Source: Bacillus_AB infantis_C
GTDB taxonomy: Bacteria > Bacillota > Bacilli > Bacillales > Cytobacillaceae
Assembly: GCF_050107595.1 (NCBI RefSeq)
Contig: NZ_JBNILH010000002.1
Coordinates: 248,001 to 312,000, forward strand
Direction: 5' to 3'
DNA length: 64,000 bases
The position numbers and the translations under genes were made by a program. Under the pieces are notes generated by a model. That model searched no databases. It saw only the letters and a list, made by a program, of their open reading frames with translations, and was not told where the DNA came from. Below are positions 51,303 to 60,028 of this stretch, one piece after another. The first letter of the stretch is position 1, and every line of letters starts with the position of its first letter.

Positions 51303-52640
51303 ATGCCTGCACTGGAAAAGAAGCAGACAGCTAAGGCCGGAAGCGGCATAAGCCCTTGGAAGCTGTATTTCACACTTCCTGTTATATCATGGGCTTTATA
51401 CGATTTTGCCAATACGATATTTTCATCCAATATCAATACTATTTTCTTTCCGTTTTATCTGGATGAAGTGGTCGGGACGAGCGAGGTGCTCGATCAGATT
51501 GCCAGCACTTTTATCTCTTATTCAAACGCAGTAGCAAGTTTCTTTTTAGTTTTGTTTTCACCGCTGTTCGGTGTCATGATCGACAGGACCGGAAGAAAGA
51601 AGAAATACATTGTCATATTTACACTCATTTCCGTGGCGTCGATCATCCTGATGGGGCTTTTTGCAGGAAGCAGCATGGACAGTACCATATTCGGGCTCCC
51701 CATGTCCCTGGCGCTCGTAGTGGTGTCCTTTGTGATAGCCAAGTTCTTTTTCCATTCCAGCCTGGTTTTCTATGATTCTATGATTACAGATATAGGAACC
51801 AAAGAAAATATTCCCCTCATTTCCGGCTTTGGGGTTGCTGTCGGCTATATCGGTACATTAGTAGGGCTCACTGTCTATCCTTTTATAGGAGATGACAATT
51901 TTCATGAAGCCTTCATTCCGACCGGGATTTTATTCCTTGTATTTTCACTGCCGCTTTTCTTCTTTGTAAAAGACAATCCGAAGCCTGCGGGGAAATTAAA
52001 GAAAGAATCTTTTTTATCCGGCTACAGGGAAATCTATCAAACCTTTAAAGAGATGAAGCTGTATAAGCCGGTCTTTACCTTCATGATTGCTTATTTCTTT
52101 TTAAATGATGCGATAGCCACAACAATCGCCATGATGGCTATCTATGCAAAAGCAATCATTGGCTTTACCACAGGCCAATTCATCCTTCTTTATCTGGTGT
52201 CCACCTTATCAAGCATCATCGGCTCATTTATTTTCGGATATATCACGAAAGCTAAGGGGGCGAACAAGGCTGTCAGATATGTTGGCATATTGCTTCTGGC
52301 AGCCCTTATCATAGCCACTTTTGCTGTCAACGAAGCGATGTTCTGGGCAGCAGGAAGCATGTTTGGCGTTTCCCTTGGAGCAATGTGGGTGACAACAAGG
52401 ACGTATATTGTTGAACTGACACCCGAGCACAAAAGGGGCCAGTTTTTCGGGCTGTTTGCCTTTTCCGGGAAGGTTTCGTCCATCATCGGCCCTTTTCTTT
52501 ACGGAAGCATCACGCTCATTTTTGCGGATTGGGGCGATATTGCCAGCCGAATGGCACTTGGATCCCTCATGGTTCTTACCATCATCGGCCTTATTGTCCA
52601 TTCAAGGATCCAGCAGCCGGATGAGGTGCAGCAGGACTGA
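51303..52640 (+). CDS. MFS transporter of the UMF1/Atg22 type
   Basis: This 445-residue protein has twelve membrane helices. WALYDFANTIFSSNINTIFFP at the start is the signature of the UMF1/Atg22-like group. Family members have been linked to export of amino acids or other small molecules. GGGG precedes the ATG by nine bases. Its divergent TetR gene and palindrome suggest substrate-induced expression. The substrate is unknown. Confidence 0.85.
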   Translation: MPALEKKQTAKAGSGISPWKLYFTLPVISWALYDFANTIFSSNINTIFFPFYLDEVVGTSEVLDQIASTFISYSNAVASFFLVLFSPLFGVMIDRTGRKKKYIVIFTLISVASIILMGLFAGSSMDSTIFGLPMSLALVVVSFVIAKFFFHSSLVFYDSMITDIGTKENIPLISGFGVAVGYIGTLVGLTVYPFIGDDNFHEAFIPTGILFLVFSLPLFFFVKDNPKPAGKLKKESFLSGYREIYQTFKEMKLYKPVFTFMIAYFFLNDAIATTIAMMAIYAKAIIGFTTGQFILLYLVSTLSSIIGSFIFGYITKAKGANKAVRYVGILLLAALIIATFAVNEAMFWAAGSMFGVSLGAMWVTTRTYIVELTPEHKRGQFFGLFAFSGKVSSIIGPFLYGSITLIFADWGDIASRMALGSLMVLTIIGLIVHSRIQQPDEVQQD

Positions 52641-52733
52641 TATCCGGATTTAAGGCTGCCTTGTTAAACTGAGACAGGTTCCTGCCGATATAAAGAAAGA
52701 GACCAGTTTTTTTGAAGAGGGCAGGAGATTAAT

Positions 52734-53639
52734 ATGGAATCCAACAACGGAATTTTGCTAGAAAGCGGAACGAATGAACTTGAAATCGTCGAGTTTACAG
52801 TTGGCGGCAATCAATTCGGAATCAATGTCATCAAGGTGAAGGAAATTATTAATCCTCTTCCTGTTGTTCAGATTCCCCGTTCACACAAAAATGTAGAGGG
52901 AATCATTGAGCTGCGCGGAGAGGTGCTTCCAGTCATCAATGTAGCGGAGACACTCGGGCTTGCCGCGGGCGGGAGTCAGGAAACCGATAAATATATTGTG
53001 GCAGAATTCAACCAGCAGAAGGTTGTATTCCATGTCCAGAATGTAACCCAGATCCATCGGATATCATGGGATAAGATTGAGAAGCCGTCAGAGCTGTATC
53101 AGGGAGCTGAGAGCCAGATCATCGGGGTTGTTAAGATAAATGGCGGCATGGTATTATTGCTCGACTTTGAAAGAATTGTAGTAGATATCAACCCTGAATC
53201 AGGAATCAATGTCCAAATGGTGCAAAAACTTGGTGAAAGGGAGCGCAGCACCAAGAAGCTTATTGTTGCAGAAGATTCTCCTCTTCTCCGGAAACTCCTG
53301 CACGATACCCTTGCGGAAGCAGGCTTTCAGTACGTGGAATTCTTTGAAAATGGCCGGGATGTACTTGAATATCTCCAGAAACTGGAAGATGAAGGCAAGA
53401 ATCTCAAAGAGGAAGTCCAGCTGGTCATAACGGATATAGAGATGCCGCAGATGGACGGCCATCATTTGACAAAGCGGATTAAATCAAGCCAGTCCTTCGG
53501 GGAGCTGCCTGTCATTATCTTCTCCTCGCTGATTACTAATGATCTGCGCCACAAAGGGCAAATGGTTGGGGCAGACGCCCAGGTGAGCAAGCCGGAGATT
53601 GCTGAACTTGTATTATTGATCGATAAGCATGCATTGTGA
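52734..53639 (+). CDS. cheV: Chemotaxis coupling protein CheV
   Basis: The 301-residue protein has an N-terminal CheW-like domain (about 15-155; EFTVGGNQFGINVIKVKEII, GIIELRGEVLPVINV) and a C-terminal response-regulator receiver domain (about 180-300). The receiver has LIVAEDSPLLRK, the phospho-acceptor Asp in LVITDIEMPQMDG and the Lys in QVSKPE. CheV couples chemoreceptors to CheA and takes part in adaptation. AGGAGA precedes the ATG. A terminator and repeat copy D follow; ykyB comes next as in B. subtilis. Confidence 0.95.
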   Translation: MESNNGILLESGTNELEIVEFTVGGNQFGINVIKVKEIINPLPVVQIPRSHKNVEGIIELRGEVLPVINVAETLGLAAGGSQETDKYIVAEFNQQKVVFHVQNVTQIHRISWDKIEKPSELYQGAESQIIGVVKINGGMVLLLDFERIVVDINPESGINVQMVQKLGERERSTKKLIVAEDSPLLRKLLHDTLAEAGFQYVEFFENGRDVLEYLQKLEDEGKNLKEEVQLVITDIEMPQMDGHHLTKRIKSSQSFGELPVIIFSSLITNDLRHKGQMVGADAQVSKPEIAELVLLIDKHAL

Positions 53640-53649
53640 TGGGAAACAA

Positions 53650-53677
53650 AAAAAAGACATCTGCGGATGTCTTTTTT
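53650..53677 (+). terminator. Rho-independent terminator of cheV
   Basis: AAAAAAGACATC pairs with GATGTCTTTTTT around TGCG. Confidence 0.85.
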
Positions 53678-53699
53678 GTTTGCGCGGGAAGTGCGCATT

Positions 53700-53903
53700 A
53701 TAGTCTTTGATCTTCAAATACGGTCCAGCTCCAAAGCCTAGCCCCTCGAGTCATAAGCCAATCAGGCCAGAAGGTTAAAGAGCAGCCTTCCGTCCTGCTC
53801 GTCTTATGCTTGAGGCCCGCAGGACGCGGGTCATGCAGACGTTGCCACAGGACGTGGCGTTCTTAGTCTGCGTTCCTTAGTGAGCAAGGCTTTTCCGCTT
53901 TTC
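53700..53903 (+). repeat. Intergenic repeat, copy D
   Basis: Its 5' part GGTCCAGCTCCAAAGCCTAG, CCCCTCGAGTCATAAGCCAA is closest to the form widespread in Bacillus genomes. The central stem pairs AGGCCAGAAGG with CCTTCCGTCCT. The 3' module CATGCAGACGTTGCCACAGG, TTAGTCTGCGTTCCTTAG is shared with copies A-C. It ends at the ykyB stop. Confidence 0.85.
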
Positions 53904-54368
53904 TTAATAGCTTTCTCCCAGTTTCTTAAATACCGGTTTTTGGTATTTCTTCTGTTTGTCATGCTGATTTTCCGATTCTTCCTTTAGTCCTGTATAAGAA
54001 GACAGGAGTTTTTTCGCTTGTCCGAGGGGAAGCCGGGTTTTAGGATTGCGCACAAAGGAATCAAGCTTCCCGAGATGGGGAAGGTCTTCGAAATCCTTTT
54101 TGGCAGGAGGGATGTGGAAGGTATAGCTTCCGCACTCGACCAGGACGTCTGATTGCTGCTGGCTGTTTCTTGGGTTCCCGGAAAAGTGAAGGCCGATTTT
54201 ACGGGCATCTCCGTTTTTGATCAGCTTCAGGATTGCTTCATGCTTCAATTTATATAAAAATTTAGGGTTTGTTGCTGTTTTCGCATGGCGGTTCACAGTG
54301 AAGATGGCTTGAGAGAGGTTTTCAACCGTTGGATGCAACCGGGGGGGCTGATTCTTGTCCGAATTCAA
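53904..54368 (-). CDS. ykyB: YkyB-like protein
   Basis: This 154-residue protein matches B. subtilis YkyB in length and in sequence, e.g. PTVENLSQAIFTVNRHAKTA, KIGLHFSGNPRNSQQQSDVL and the end PVFKKLGES. The family is restricted to Bacillales and has no known function. No membrane segment or enzyme motif is seen. Its 3' end abuts repeat copy D. It reads away from the ykuC group with an imperfect palindrome in between. Confidence 0.88.
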   Translation of the reverse strand: MNSDKNQPPRLHPTVENLSQAIFTVNRHAKTATNPKFLYKLKHEAILKLIKNGDARKIGLHFSGNPRNSQQQSDVLVECGSYTFHIPPAKKDFEDLPHLGKLDSFVRNPKTRLPLGQAKKLLSSYTGLKEESENQHDKQKKYQKPVFKKLGESY

Positions 54369-54460
54369 TGTTTTGGCTCCTTTCTAATCGTTAAACATAA
54401 TAGAAAACATTGTACCAGCTTTTTCCGCAGATTAAAAGTCATGTCTCCCATAAATCTGCC

Positions 54461-54496
54461 AGAGGAAGAGATATAATTCATTATACCTCTTCCTTT
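54461..54496. repeat. Inverted repeat between ykyB and ykuC
   Basis: AGAGGAAGAGATATAAT and ATTATACCTCTTCC form a nearly perfect palindrome with a TTTT tail on the plus strand. It may be a terminator or operator. Confidence 0.4.
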
Positions 54497-54529
54497 TGGA
54501 TTTTGGAAAGATTATGATAATCGTTTTTA

Positions 54530-55807
54530 TCAGAGTGATTGGCTGATTACTTTCTCCGGGGCTGGTGTTTTAAGCTTCCTCAGAACGTATAGCAGCACTA
54601 TAGCTCCCATTAGGCAGGTGGCGCTTCCTGCACCTGCCATAACGTAAGATACCCCCCATAATTTGGCCAGTAGCGCTCCGGCAGCAGGGGCAATCAGCAT
54701 GGAGAAGGTCTGCAGGCCCATTGCTGCCGCTGATACCCTGCCCATCATATTCTGCGGTGTTTCTGACTGAAGCACATAACCATATGGCACTGCTTCTCCT
54801 GCTCCGAAGAAGCCGAGCAGGAAGGCGCCTGCAAGCCAGACAATTTGAGGGAAATTAAGGATGCCGAAGCTGCCCAATCCGACCAGGATAATAAAAAGTC
54901 CGCTGAAGCATGCTGAAGCAGACATTAAATGGATCGGACCCTTTTTCCAGAAAGTCCATTTCCCGAGTGCCAGTGATCCGGCAACACTCCCAAGGCCGAC
55001 GGCACTGATCAGGAAGGTGAAACTTTCTTGTGTAAAGCCGAGATTTTTTGCAACAAAAATAAACAGTCCATCATATAGAAAAATGATGAAGAAAGCCACA
55101 GAAGATAAGAGAATGGAAATTTTCAGAAGCCGTGTGCTGGCGATATGCCTGATGCCCGCTGCGAAATCTGTCCAATAGCCTTGCTCCTTTTCACCGCCGG
55201 GCTGTTTGGCAGTTTCTGCATCTGCAGGCAGACCTTTAGATGCGGGAAGGGAAGCCAAAAAAAGGATGCTGACCAGGAAACCGGCCGCTTCAAAAATAAA
55301 GGGGCTCTTCGTTCCGAATAGTGCCATCAGAAGGCCGCCAAGTGCAGGGCCGGCAATTTTCATGGTATTCACTGACAGCTGGCTCAGCGTGACAGCCTCC
55401 GGCAGCCTATCTTCTGCCACAATTGCCCGAATCATGCTTTGCCTTGCCGGGTCATAAAGAGCAGCTGCAGTTCCTTTTAAAAAGACAAACAGCAGCAGCA
55501 CATACAGATTCGGCGACCAGAAAAGGCCTGCGACGAATAAAATTTTGCATAACATGCAAACCATCATCAAAGCTTTCTTCGGCAGCCTGTCAACAAACAC
55601 ACTTGCGAACGGACCGATCAGCACCCAGGGAATTCCCAGAGTGATGATAACGGCGGCAATGGCAGATTCGCCAAGCCCCCAGTAATAGACAACAATGACC
55701 TGCAATGCAACGAGATCGAGCCAATTACCTAAATCAGAAAAGATCTGCGCCCCAAAGAGGGAACGGAAGGCTTTCTCTTTTAAAGGGGAGAAAATGCCGT
55801 TTTTCAT
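54530..55807 (-). CDS. ykuC: MFS transporter YkuC-like
   Basis: This 425-residue protein has about twelve membrane helices. It resembles the macrolide-efflux (MefA/enterobactin exporter) branch, with FRSLFGAQIFSDLGNWLDLVA at the start and KGTAAALYDPARQSMIRAIV after helix 4. The substrate is unknown. Its ATG lies directly after the PadR stop, so the PadR gene and this transporter form an operon; the PadR protein presumably controls export. Position after ykyB matches B. subtilis ykuC. Confidence 0.82.
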   Translation of the reverse strand: MKNGIFSPLKEKAFRSLFGAQIFSDLGNWLDLVALQVIVVYYWGLGESAIAAVIITLGIPWVLIGPFASVFVDRLPKKALMMVCMLCKILFVAGLFWSPNLYVLLLFVFLKGTAAALYDPARQSMIRAIVAEDRLPEAVTLSQLSVNTMKIAGPALGGLLMALFGTKSPFIFEAAGFLVSILFLASLPASKGLPADAETAKQPGGEKEQGYWTDFAAGIRHIASTRLLKISILLSSVAFFIIFLYDGLFIFVAKNLGFTQESFTFLISAVGLGSVAGSLALGKWTFWKKGPIHLMSASACFSGLFIILVGLGSFGILNFPQIVWLAGAFLLGFFGAGEAVPYGYVLQSETPQNMMGRVSAAAMGLQTFSMLIAPAAGALLAKLWGVSYVMAGAGSATCLMGAIVLLYVLRKLKTPAPEKVISQSL

Positions 55808-56419
55808 TTATTCTTCCTCCGATTTCAATCCAAGCGAATCTCTGCGCCTGGCCAGCAATTTTTTCTCTGCACCGGTTGGGTCCTGGCCTTCCGGCAGTTC
55901 CCCGGCTTTTAATATTGATATGCTTTCGTCTATCCATTTCAGCTCAGTCTCCAGCCGCATCTCTGCATAGCGGATCGTCAGCATGCCTATACTGCTGACA
56001 TAGGAGATTCCGTTCCTTGGCCATTCTTTCACAAAATTGAGGATATCTTCGGATTCGCGTTTTCTTTTTTCGAGATGGCTGATTAAATGGCGGGTATCCA
56101 TATCACTGTGCCAGGTGCTCATTTTCATGAACAGTTCATCTTTGATGGCCGGGTATGCAGGCGGGGTGCAGAGCCACTCTTCAAACTCCTGCCAGCCTTT
56201 TTCCGTCAGTTCATACAACTTTTTATTCCGTCCATTTTCCTCTTTTTCCATTGAAAATACATAGCCTTCTTCCTCCAGCTTTTTCAGCTTCGGATAAATG
56301 CTTCCATAGCTCATGCCCCAATAAAGGCCGGCAGCTTTATGTTCAAATTCTGATTTAATATCATAACCTGAGCTGGGCCAAAAGCTGAGAACTGCAAGTA
56401 AGCTGTGTTCAGTTGACAA
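55808..56419 (-). CDS. PadR-family transcriptional regulator
   Basis: This 203-residue protein has a winged helix (about 3-85; LLAVLSFWPSSGYDIKSEFE, YGSIYPKLKKLEEEGYV) and a C-terminal Vir_act_alpha_C-type helical domain. The start is assigned to TTG 56419, eight bases after AAGGAG; the GTG at 56428 touches that site. Two overlapping TATCA/TGATA palindromes lie just upstream. It is the first gene of an operon with the ykuC-type exporter. Confidence 0.87.
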   Translation of the reverse strand: MSTEHSLLAVLSFWPSSGYDIKSEFEHKAAGLYWGMSYGSIYPKLKKLEEEGYVFSMEKEENGRNKKLYELTEKGWQEFEEWLCTPPAYPAIKDELFMKMSTWHSDMDTRHLISHLEKRKRESEDILNFVKEWPRNGISYVSSIGMLTIRYAEMRLETELKWIDESISILKAGELPEGQDPTGAEKKLLARRRDSLGLKSEEE

Positions 56420-56445
56420 TAGGATCACTCCTTATACCATATTTA

Positions 56446-56473
56446 TATATCAGATTGATATATCAACATGATA
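56446..56473 (-). promoter_or_regulatory. Candidate PadR operators
   Basis: TATATCA-GAT-TGATATA (56446-56462) is a perfect inverted repeat, followed at once by TATCA-ACA-TGATA (56461-56473). They lie about 30 bp before the PadR start, fitting autoregulation. Confidence 0.6.
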
Positions 56474-56571
56474 CGTTAAATGGAATAAAATCACAATAGG
56501 TATTATGATAATTTGGCAATGGAAGGATTTAATAAAAATTAAGGGCAGCCAATATTCCCGATCAAAATGGA

Positions 56572-56608
56572 AAACCCCATCCTGCAAATCTTATGCAGAA
56601 TGGGGTTC
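56572..56608 (-). terminator. Rho-independent terminator of ykuD
   Basis: AACCCCAT...CTGC pairs with GCAG...ATGGGGTT; a T-rich stretch follows on the minus strand. Confidence 0.8.
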
Positions 56609-56610
56609 TT

Positions 56611-57123
56611 TCAATTTTTGATCATAACCCTTGTTCCATTTGGTACAATTCCGGCAAGTTCCAGCACATCCTGGTTATACATCCGCACACAGCCTTTGGA
56701 GACTGCCTTGCCAATGGATGAGGGGTTATTGGTTCCATGGATTCCATAGCCTGCTTTTGATAAAGAGAGCCACATGAGCCCAAAAGGACCGCCAGGATTG
56801 GGTTCACGGTTAACAATTACATAATCGCCGGGAGGTGTTTGGGTAAGCATCCTGCCGATGCCGACAGGATAGTTTTTTTGCAGTATTCCATTTTTAAAGA
56901 GAGACAAGCGGCGGGTGGATAACGTAATACTTAACATATACGGAATAGAAGAAGGCTCAGGAAGTCCGGGAATCATTAGCCTTTGCCCCTGAAAAATTTG
57001 ATCTGGATTGCTGATTTGCGGGTTTGCAGCCAATAACTGGGCAATCGGGCGGCGGTAGTCCATTGAGATGCCTGCCAGAGTTTCGCCTTGCTTTACTGTA
57101 TGGTAGATAAGCAGCCACTCCAT
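56611..57123 (-). CDS. ykuD: L,D-transpeptidase with LysM domain
   Basis: This 170-residue protein has an N-terminal LysM (about 7-52; YHTVKQGETLAGISMDYRRP) and a C-terminal YkuD catalytic domain with the motif HGTNNPSSIGKAVSKGCVRM, where His and Cys are catalytic. It cross-links peptidoglycan (3-3 links); B. subtilis YkuD is a spore/mother-cell protein. Like that protein it has no signal peptide. No clear ribosome site precedes the ATG at 57123, so the start is less certain. It is next to ykuE as in B. subtilis. Confidence 0.93.
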   Translation of the reverse strand: MEWLLIYHTVKQGETLAGISMDYRRPIAQLLAANPQISNPDQIFQGQRLMIPGLPEPSSIPYMLSITLSTRRLSLFKNGILQKNYPVGIGRMLTQTPPGDYVIVNREPNPGGPFGLMWLSLSKAGYGIHGTNNPSSIGKAVSKGCVRMYNQDVLELAGIVPNGTRVMIKN

Positions 57124-57189
57124 TCACAGGGTTTATTACAGCATATGCACCAGCAGCTTGTATTTTTCCTCATGAGCAGAGCCGTCTGT

Positions 57190-58056
57190 TCATGAGGAAT
57201 GGAAGGTAAATAGCGTCAACTCAGGTTTGGATAGGAATCTGAATGGAAGCCTCGTAGTGCCGAGCCCTCGATTGACATAAAGAGTCAAAGGGTTACTTTC
57301 GCCAATTGTATAAAAGCCTTCATAATATTTTTGTCCATAAGGCGGGGTGACCAGTGCACCGAAAAACGGAATCTTAACCTGACCGCCGTGGCTGTGGCCG
57401 CTCAGCTGGAAGTGGAAGGAATTTTCATATGCCTTGTCCGCCAGGTCGGGAGCGTGTGACAGGAGGATGCTGTAGTGTCCTTCCGGAATGCTTTCTGCCG
57501 TTCTTTTCAAATCAGGCCTTCCGAGCATGGCATCATCAACTCCGGCTATATAAATGCTGCTATCTCCAAGCTTTACCTGATGTGACTCATTGAGCAGGAG
57601 CTTGAAACCGCTTTTTTCAATGATATTTTTATAAATATCGGATCCGTATCCTCCGTGGTCATGATTGCCGTAAACTGCAAATTTGCCGAAAGGGGCATTC
57701 AGCTGCTTGAGGAGTGAGACAATCTGCTCTGCCTGCATAAATTTATTGGGCTCATCCATCAGGTCCCCGGTAAAGAGAATGATATCCGGCTCCAGACTGT
57801 TTATTTTGCCGGCGAGTTTTTCAAGCTGGCCGAGCGTGTACTGGAAGCCTATATGGGTATCGCTGAATTGCACAGCTCTGAAATTATTGAAGGCTTGCGG
57901 GATGGTTGGATCTGTTATTCTATGAACAGCCGTTTCCAGTAACTTCGGTTCAATCTCACGCGCATAGTAATAGCTTCCAGAACCTGCCGCCAATGCTGCT
58001 AAAAGAGATCCGGCAGCTGTTTTTAAAAATGATCTTCGTGATATTTTTTTGGTCAT
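57190..58056 (-). CDS. ykuE: Tat-exported metallophosphoesterase YkuE
   Basis: This 288-residue protein has a twin-arginine signal peptide (KKISRRSFLKTAAGSLLAAL). The metallophosphoesterase domain has motifs QFSDTHIGF, FTGDLMDE, YGNHDHGGYG, LLSHAPDL and SGHSHGGQ. B. subtilis YkuE is a Tat-dependent, wall-bound phosphoesterase. The dimetal site and the signal peptide predict an extracytoplasmic enzyme that is folded before export. The substrate is unknown (UDP-diacylglucosamine-type or other phosphodiesters are possible). Confidence 0.93.
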   Translation of the reverse strand: MTKKISRRSFLKTAAGSLLAALAAGSGSYYYAREIEPKLLETAVHRITDPTIPQAFNNFRAVQFSDTHIGFQYTLGQLEKLAGKINSLEPDIILFTGDLMDEPNKFMQAEQIVSLLKQLNAPFGKFAVYGNHDHGGYGSDIYKNIIEKSGFKLLLNESHQVKLGDSSIYIAGVDDAMLGRPDLKRTAESIPEGHYSILLSHAPDLADKAYENSFHFQLSGHSHGGQVKIPFFGALVTPPYGQKYYEGFYTIGESNPLTLYVNRGLGTTRLPFRFLSKPELTLFTFHSS

Positions 58057-58258
58057 ATATCTACCAGCCTATCTATATATGAATATACGTCTTTATACTA
58101 TCAGACAAGAGCAAGGAAAAGAAGGCGGTAATTCGCAGCATAGAGAAGTACAAGATGACATTGAAGAAAATAATTGGCATTTAGCTGCCCAACTCTTTTT
58201 CTAATAATAAATTTATATCAAAAAATATTAGAAAATTCTCTTAATATGATAAAATAGA

Positions 58259-58278
58259 ATAATGAACGATCATTCATT
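58259..58278 (+). promoter_or_regulatory. FadR-like operator upstream of fadH
   Basis: AATGAACGATCATTCATT is an inverted repeat close to the B. subtilis FadR (YsiA) consensus TGAATGA-N3-TCATTCA. It lies 16 bp before the fadH start. FadR is released by long-chain acyl-CoA. Confidence 0.7.
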
Positions 58279-58293
58279 TTAAGGGGGATTATA

Positions 58294-59055
58294 ATGGAAA
58301 GCAAAACAGTCATCGTGACCGGCGGTTCGAGCGGGATGGGCAAATATATGGCTAAAAGGTTCTCAGAAGCAGGAGCGAATGTGATGATCACCGGCCGCAA
58401 TTTGGAAAAGCTGGAGGAAGCTAAAAAGGAGATCGAAACAAAGGGAGCAGTGCTTCCTTTTCAAATGGACGTCAGGGAGCCTGAGCATGTTAAAGCAATG
58501 GCACAAAAAGCACATGATAATTTTGGCAGCATTGATTTTCTTGTCAATAATGCTGCTGGGAACTTCATTTGCCCTGCCGAGAGCTTGAGCGCCAATGGAT
58601 GGAATTCCGTCATTAATATCGTTCTGAATGGAACATTTTACTGCAGCAGTGAAATTGGGAAGTATTGGATTGAAAAAGGCATTAAAGGAAGCATCATAAA
58701 CATGGTGGCTACTTATGCCTGGGATGCCGGACCGGGGGTGATCCACTCGGCGGCTGCTAAGGCCGGAGTCCTTTCCATGACAAGGACACTTGCTGTTGAG
58801 TGGGGCAGGAAGTATGGCATCCGGGTTAACGCGATTGCACCCGGGCCCATAGAAAGGACCGGCGGTGCAGATAAGCTTTGGGAGTCAGAGGAAGCAGCGA
58901 AAAGAACCTTGAACAGTGTCCCTTTAGGGCGGCTTGGAAAGCCGGAGGAAATTGCCGAGCTTGCGTTTTTCCTCTTCTCTGAACATGCTGGCTATATTAA
59001 TGGTGAATGCATTTCAATGGATGGCGGCCAATGGCTAAACCAGCATCCTTTCTGA
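58294..59055 (+). CDS. fadH: 2,4-dienoyl-CoA reductase (NADPH)
   Basis: This 253-residue SDR enzyme reduces 2,4-dienoyl-CoA during degradation of unsaturated fatty acids. It has VTGGSSGMGKYMAKRF, a GRN segment that favours NADP, LVNNAAGNF, and IHSAAAKAG, where Ser replaces Tyr before the catalytic Lys as in DECR-type reductases. It matches B. subtilis FadH (YkuF). GGGGGA precedes the ATG. A FadR-like operator suggests induction by fatty acids. Confidence 0.92.
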   Translation: MESKTVIVTGGSSGMGKYMAKRFSEAGANVMITGRNLEKLEEAKKEIETKGAVLPFQMDVREPEHVKAMAQKAHDNFGSIDFLVNNAAGNFICPAESLSANGWNSVINIVLNGTFYCSSEIGKYWIEKGIKGSIINMVATYAWDAGPGVIHSAAAKAGVLSMTRTLAVEWGRKYGIRVNAIAPGPIERTGGADKLWESEEAAKRTLNSVPLGRLGKPEEIAELAFFLFSEHAGYINGECISMDGGQWLNQHPF

Positions 59056-59063
59056 ATGCGCAT

Positions 59064-59097
59064 AACAACAGCGGCCAAACGGCCGCTGTTGTTTTTT
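59064..59097. terminator. Rho-independent terminator after fadH
   Basis: AACAACAGCGGCC pairs with GGCCGCTGTTGTT around AAAC, then TTTT. It can also serve the convergent C39-type gene. Confidence 0.88.
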
Positions 59098-59833
59098 AGT
59101 TATAGCTTATTGCCCTTGATTTTAATGCAAGCCAGGAGGATTTAAATCTTTCTTTTTCGATGCGTACTTGCTTTTTTCCTGACAGCGGATCGTTTACGTA
59201 AACAGCCTTATGGTCATAGCCAACAAGGGTTACTGCATGCAAATCAAGCGGAGTCATAATTGTTTCTCCATTATGTGACCATGATTCCCATCGGTCAGGC
59301 AGCCTGTAATCACCTGTTGTCCAGACTACTGCTGGGTATCCTTTTCCTACATGGGAAAGGATGTTTTCAAAGGACTTCCCCGTCAGATTCACTGCCCTGC
59401 CAGGAAGGTATTGAAGGGCCAGTTCAAAAATCGGTATATCAAAGGCTGCATAGCCGGCTTGCTTTCCGGTCATGTCCCCGACAAACCCATGTGCTGGATT
59501 TCCCCATTGAACAATATCCCTATTTGATTTTATAATTGGATCAGGATCTTTTTTTATTTTGTGATAAAGGTCCATTTTATCAGCCTTGACTCCTGCGTAT
59601 TGGAGCATCATGGCAAGGCTCGTCACTTCACAGCCATATTTCAGCTCAGGATTCTGCTTTATCAGCGGAACATCCAATATAACCTTTTCTCTGCCGGCAG
59701 TCTCCTTGCCTGCCGACCGGTTTATTTGAATTTCACCCGCAGACTGGCTCCTTATTGCAGCCTCCTGTTTATCGAAGTGGCTGCTGCAGCCCAGCAGCGG
59801 AAGCATTAAAACAATCATATACATATTTTTCAA
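59096..59833 (-). CDS. C39-like (Peptidase_C39_2) lipoprotein
   Basis: This 245-residue protein has a lipoprotein signal (YMIVLMLPLLGCSSHF, Cys near residue 15). A papain-like C39 domain follows with the catalytic Cys in LKYGCEVTSLAMML, His in DLHAVTLVGYD and Asp/Asn in VYVNDPLSG. Similar proteins (YvpB-like) are surface cysteine peptidases of unknown target. The start is TTG at 59833 after GGAAGGG; the longer in-frame ATG at 59875 would disrupt the signal peptide. Confidence 0.82.
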   Translation of the reverse strand: MKNMYMIVLMLPLLGCSSHFDKQEAAIRSQSAGEIQINRSAGKETAGREKVILDVPLIKQNPELKYGCEVTSLAMMLQYAGVKADKMDLYHKIKKDPDPIIKSNRDIVQWGNPAHGFVGDMTGKQAGYAAFDIPIFELALQYLPGRAVNLTGKSFENILSHVGKGYPAVVWTTGDYRLPDRWESWSHNGETIMTPLDLHAVTLVGYDHKAVYVNDPLSGKKQVRIEKERFKSSWLALKSRAISYN

Positions 59834-60028
59834 GGCAGGCCCTTCCTTCTGTCCGGCGTTCCGAAAACAGGCCATGCCAGATCAAGAAACGGCTCCGGTT
59901 TTTATTTTTATCATACCTGGCCAAAGATATTCCGGCTGGTTTTCAATATGGTCTTATGACTCTTGGGGGATGCTTTTCCATCCTGTTTGGCAGGCTCCAA
60001 TAATATATATGAAAGGCGGGGAAAAGCG

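Noticed and set aside
51197..51334. 45-codon ORF running into the UMF1-type transporter gene
   Set aside because: The purine-rich stretch touches the ATG without spacing, and the ORF overlaps the transporter start in another frame; a leader peptide is possible but unsupported.
58079..58204. 41-codon ORF between ykuE and fadH
   Set aside because: No ribosome-binding site precedes its ATG and no family is recognised; it is in the divergent control region of two genes.
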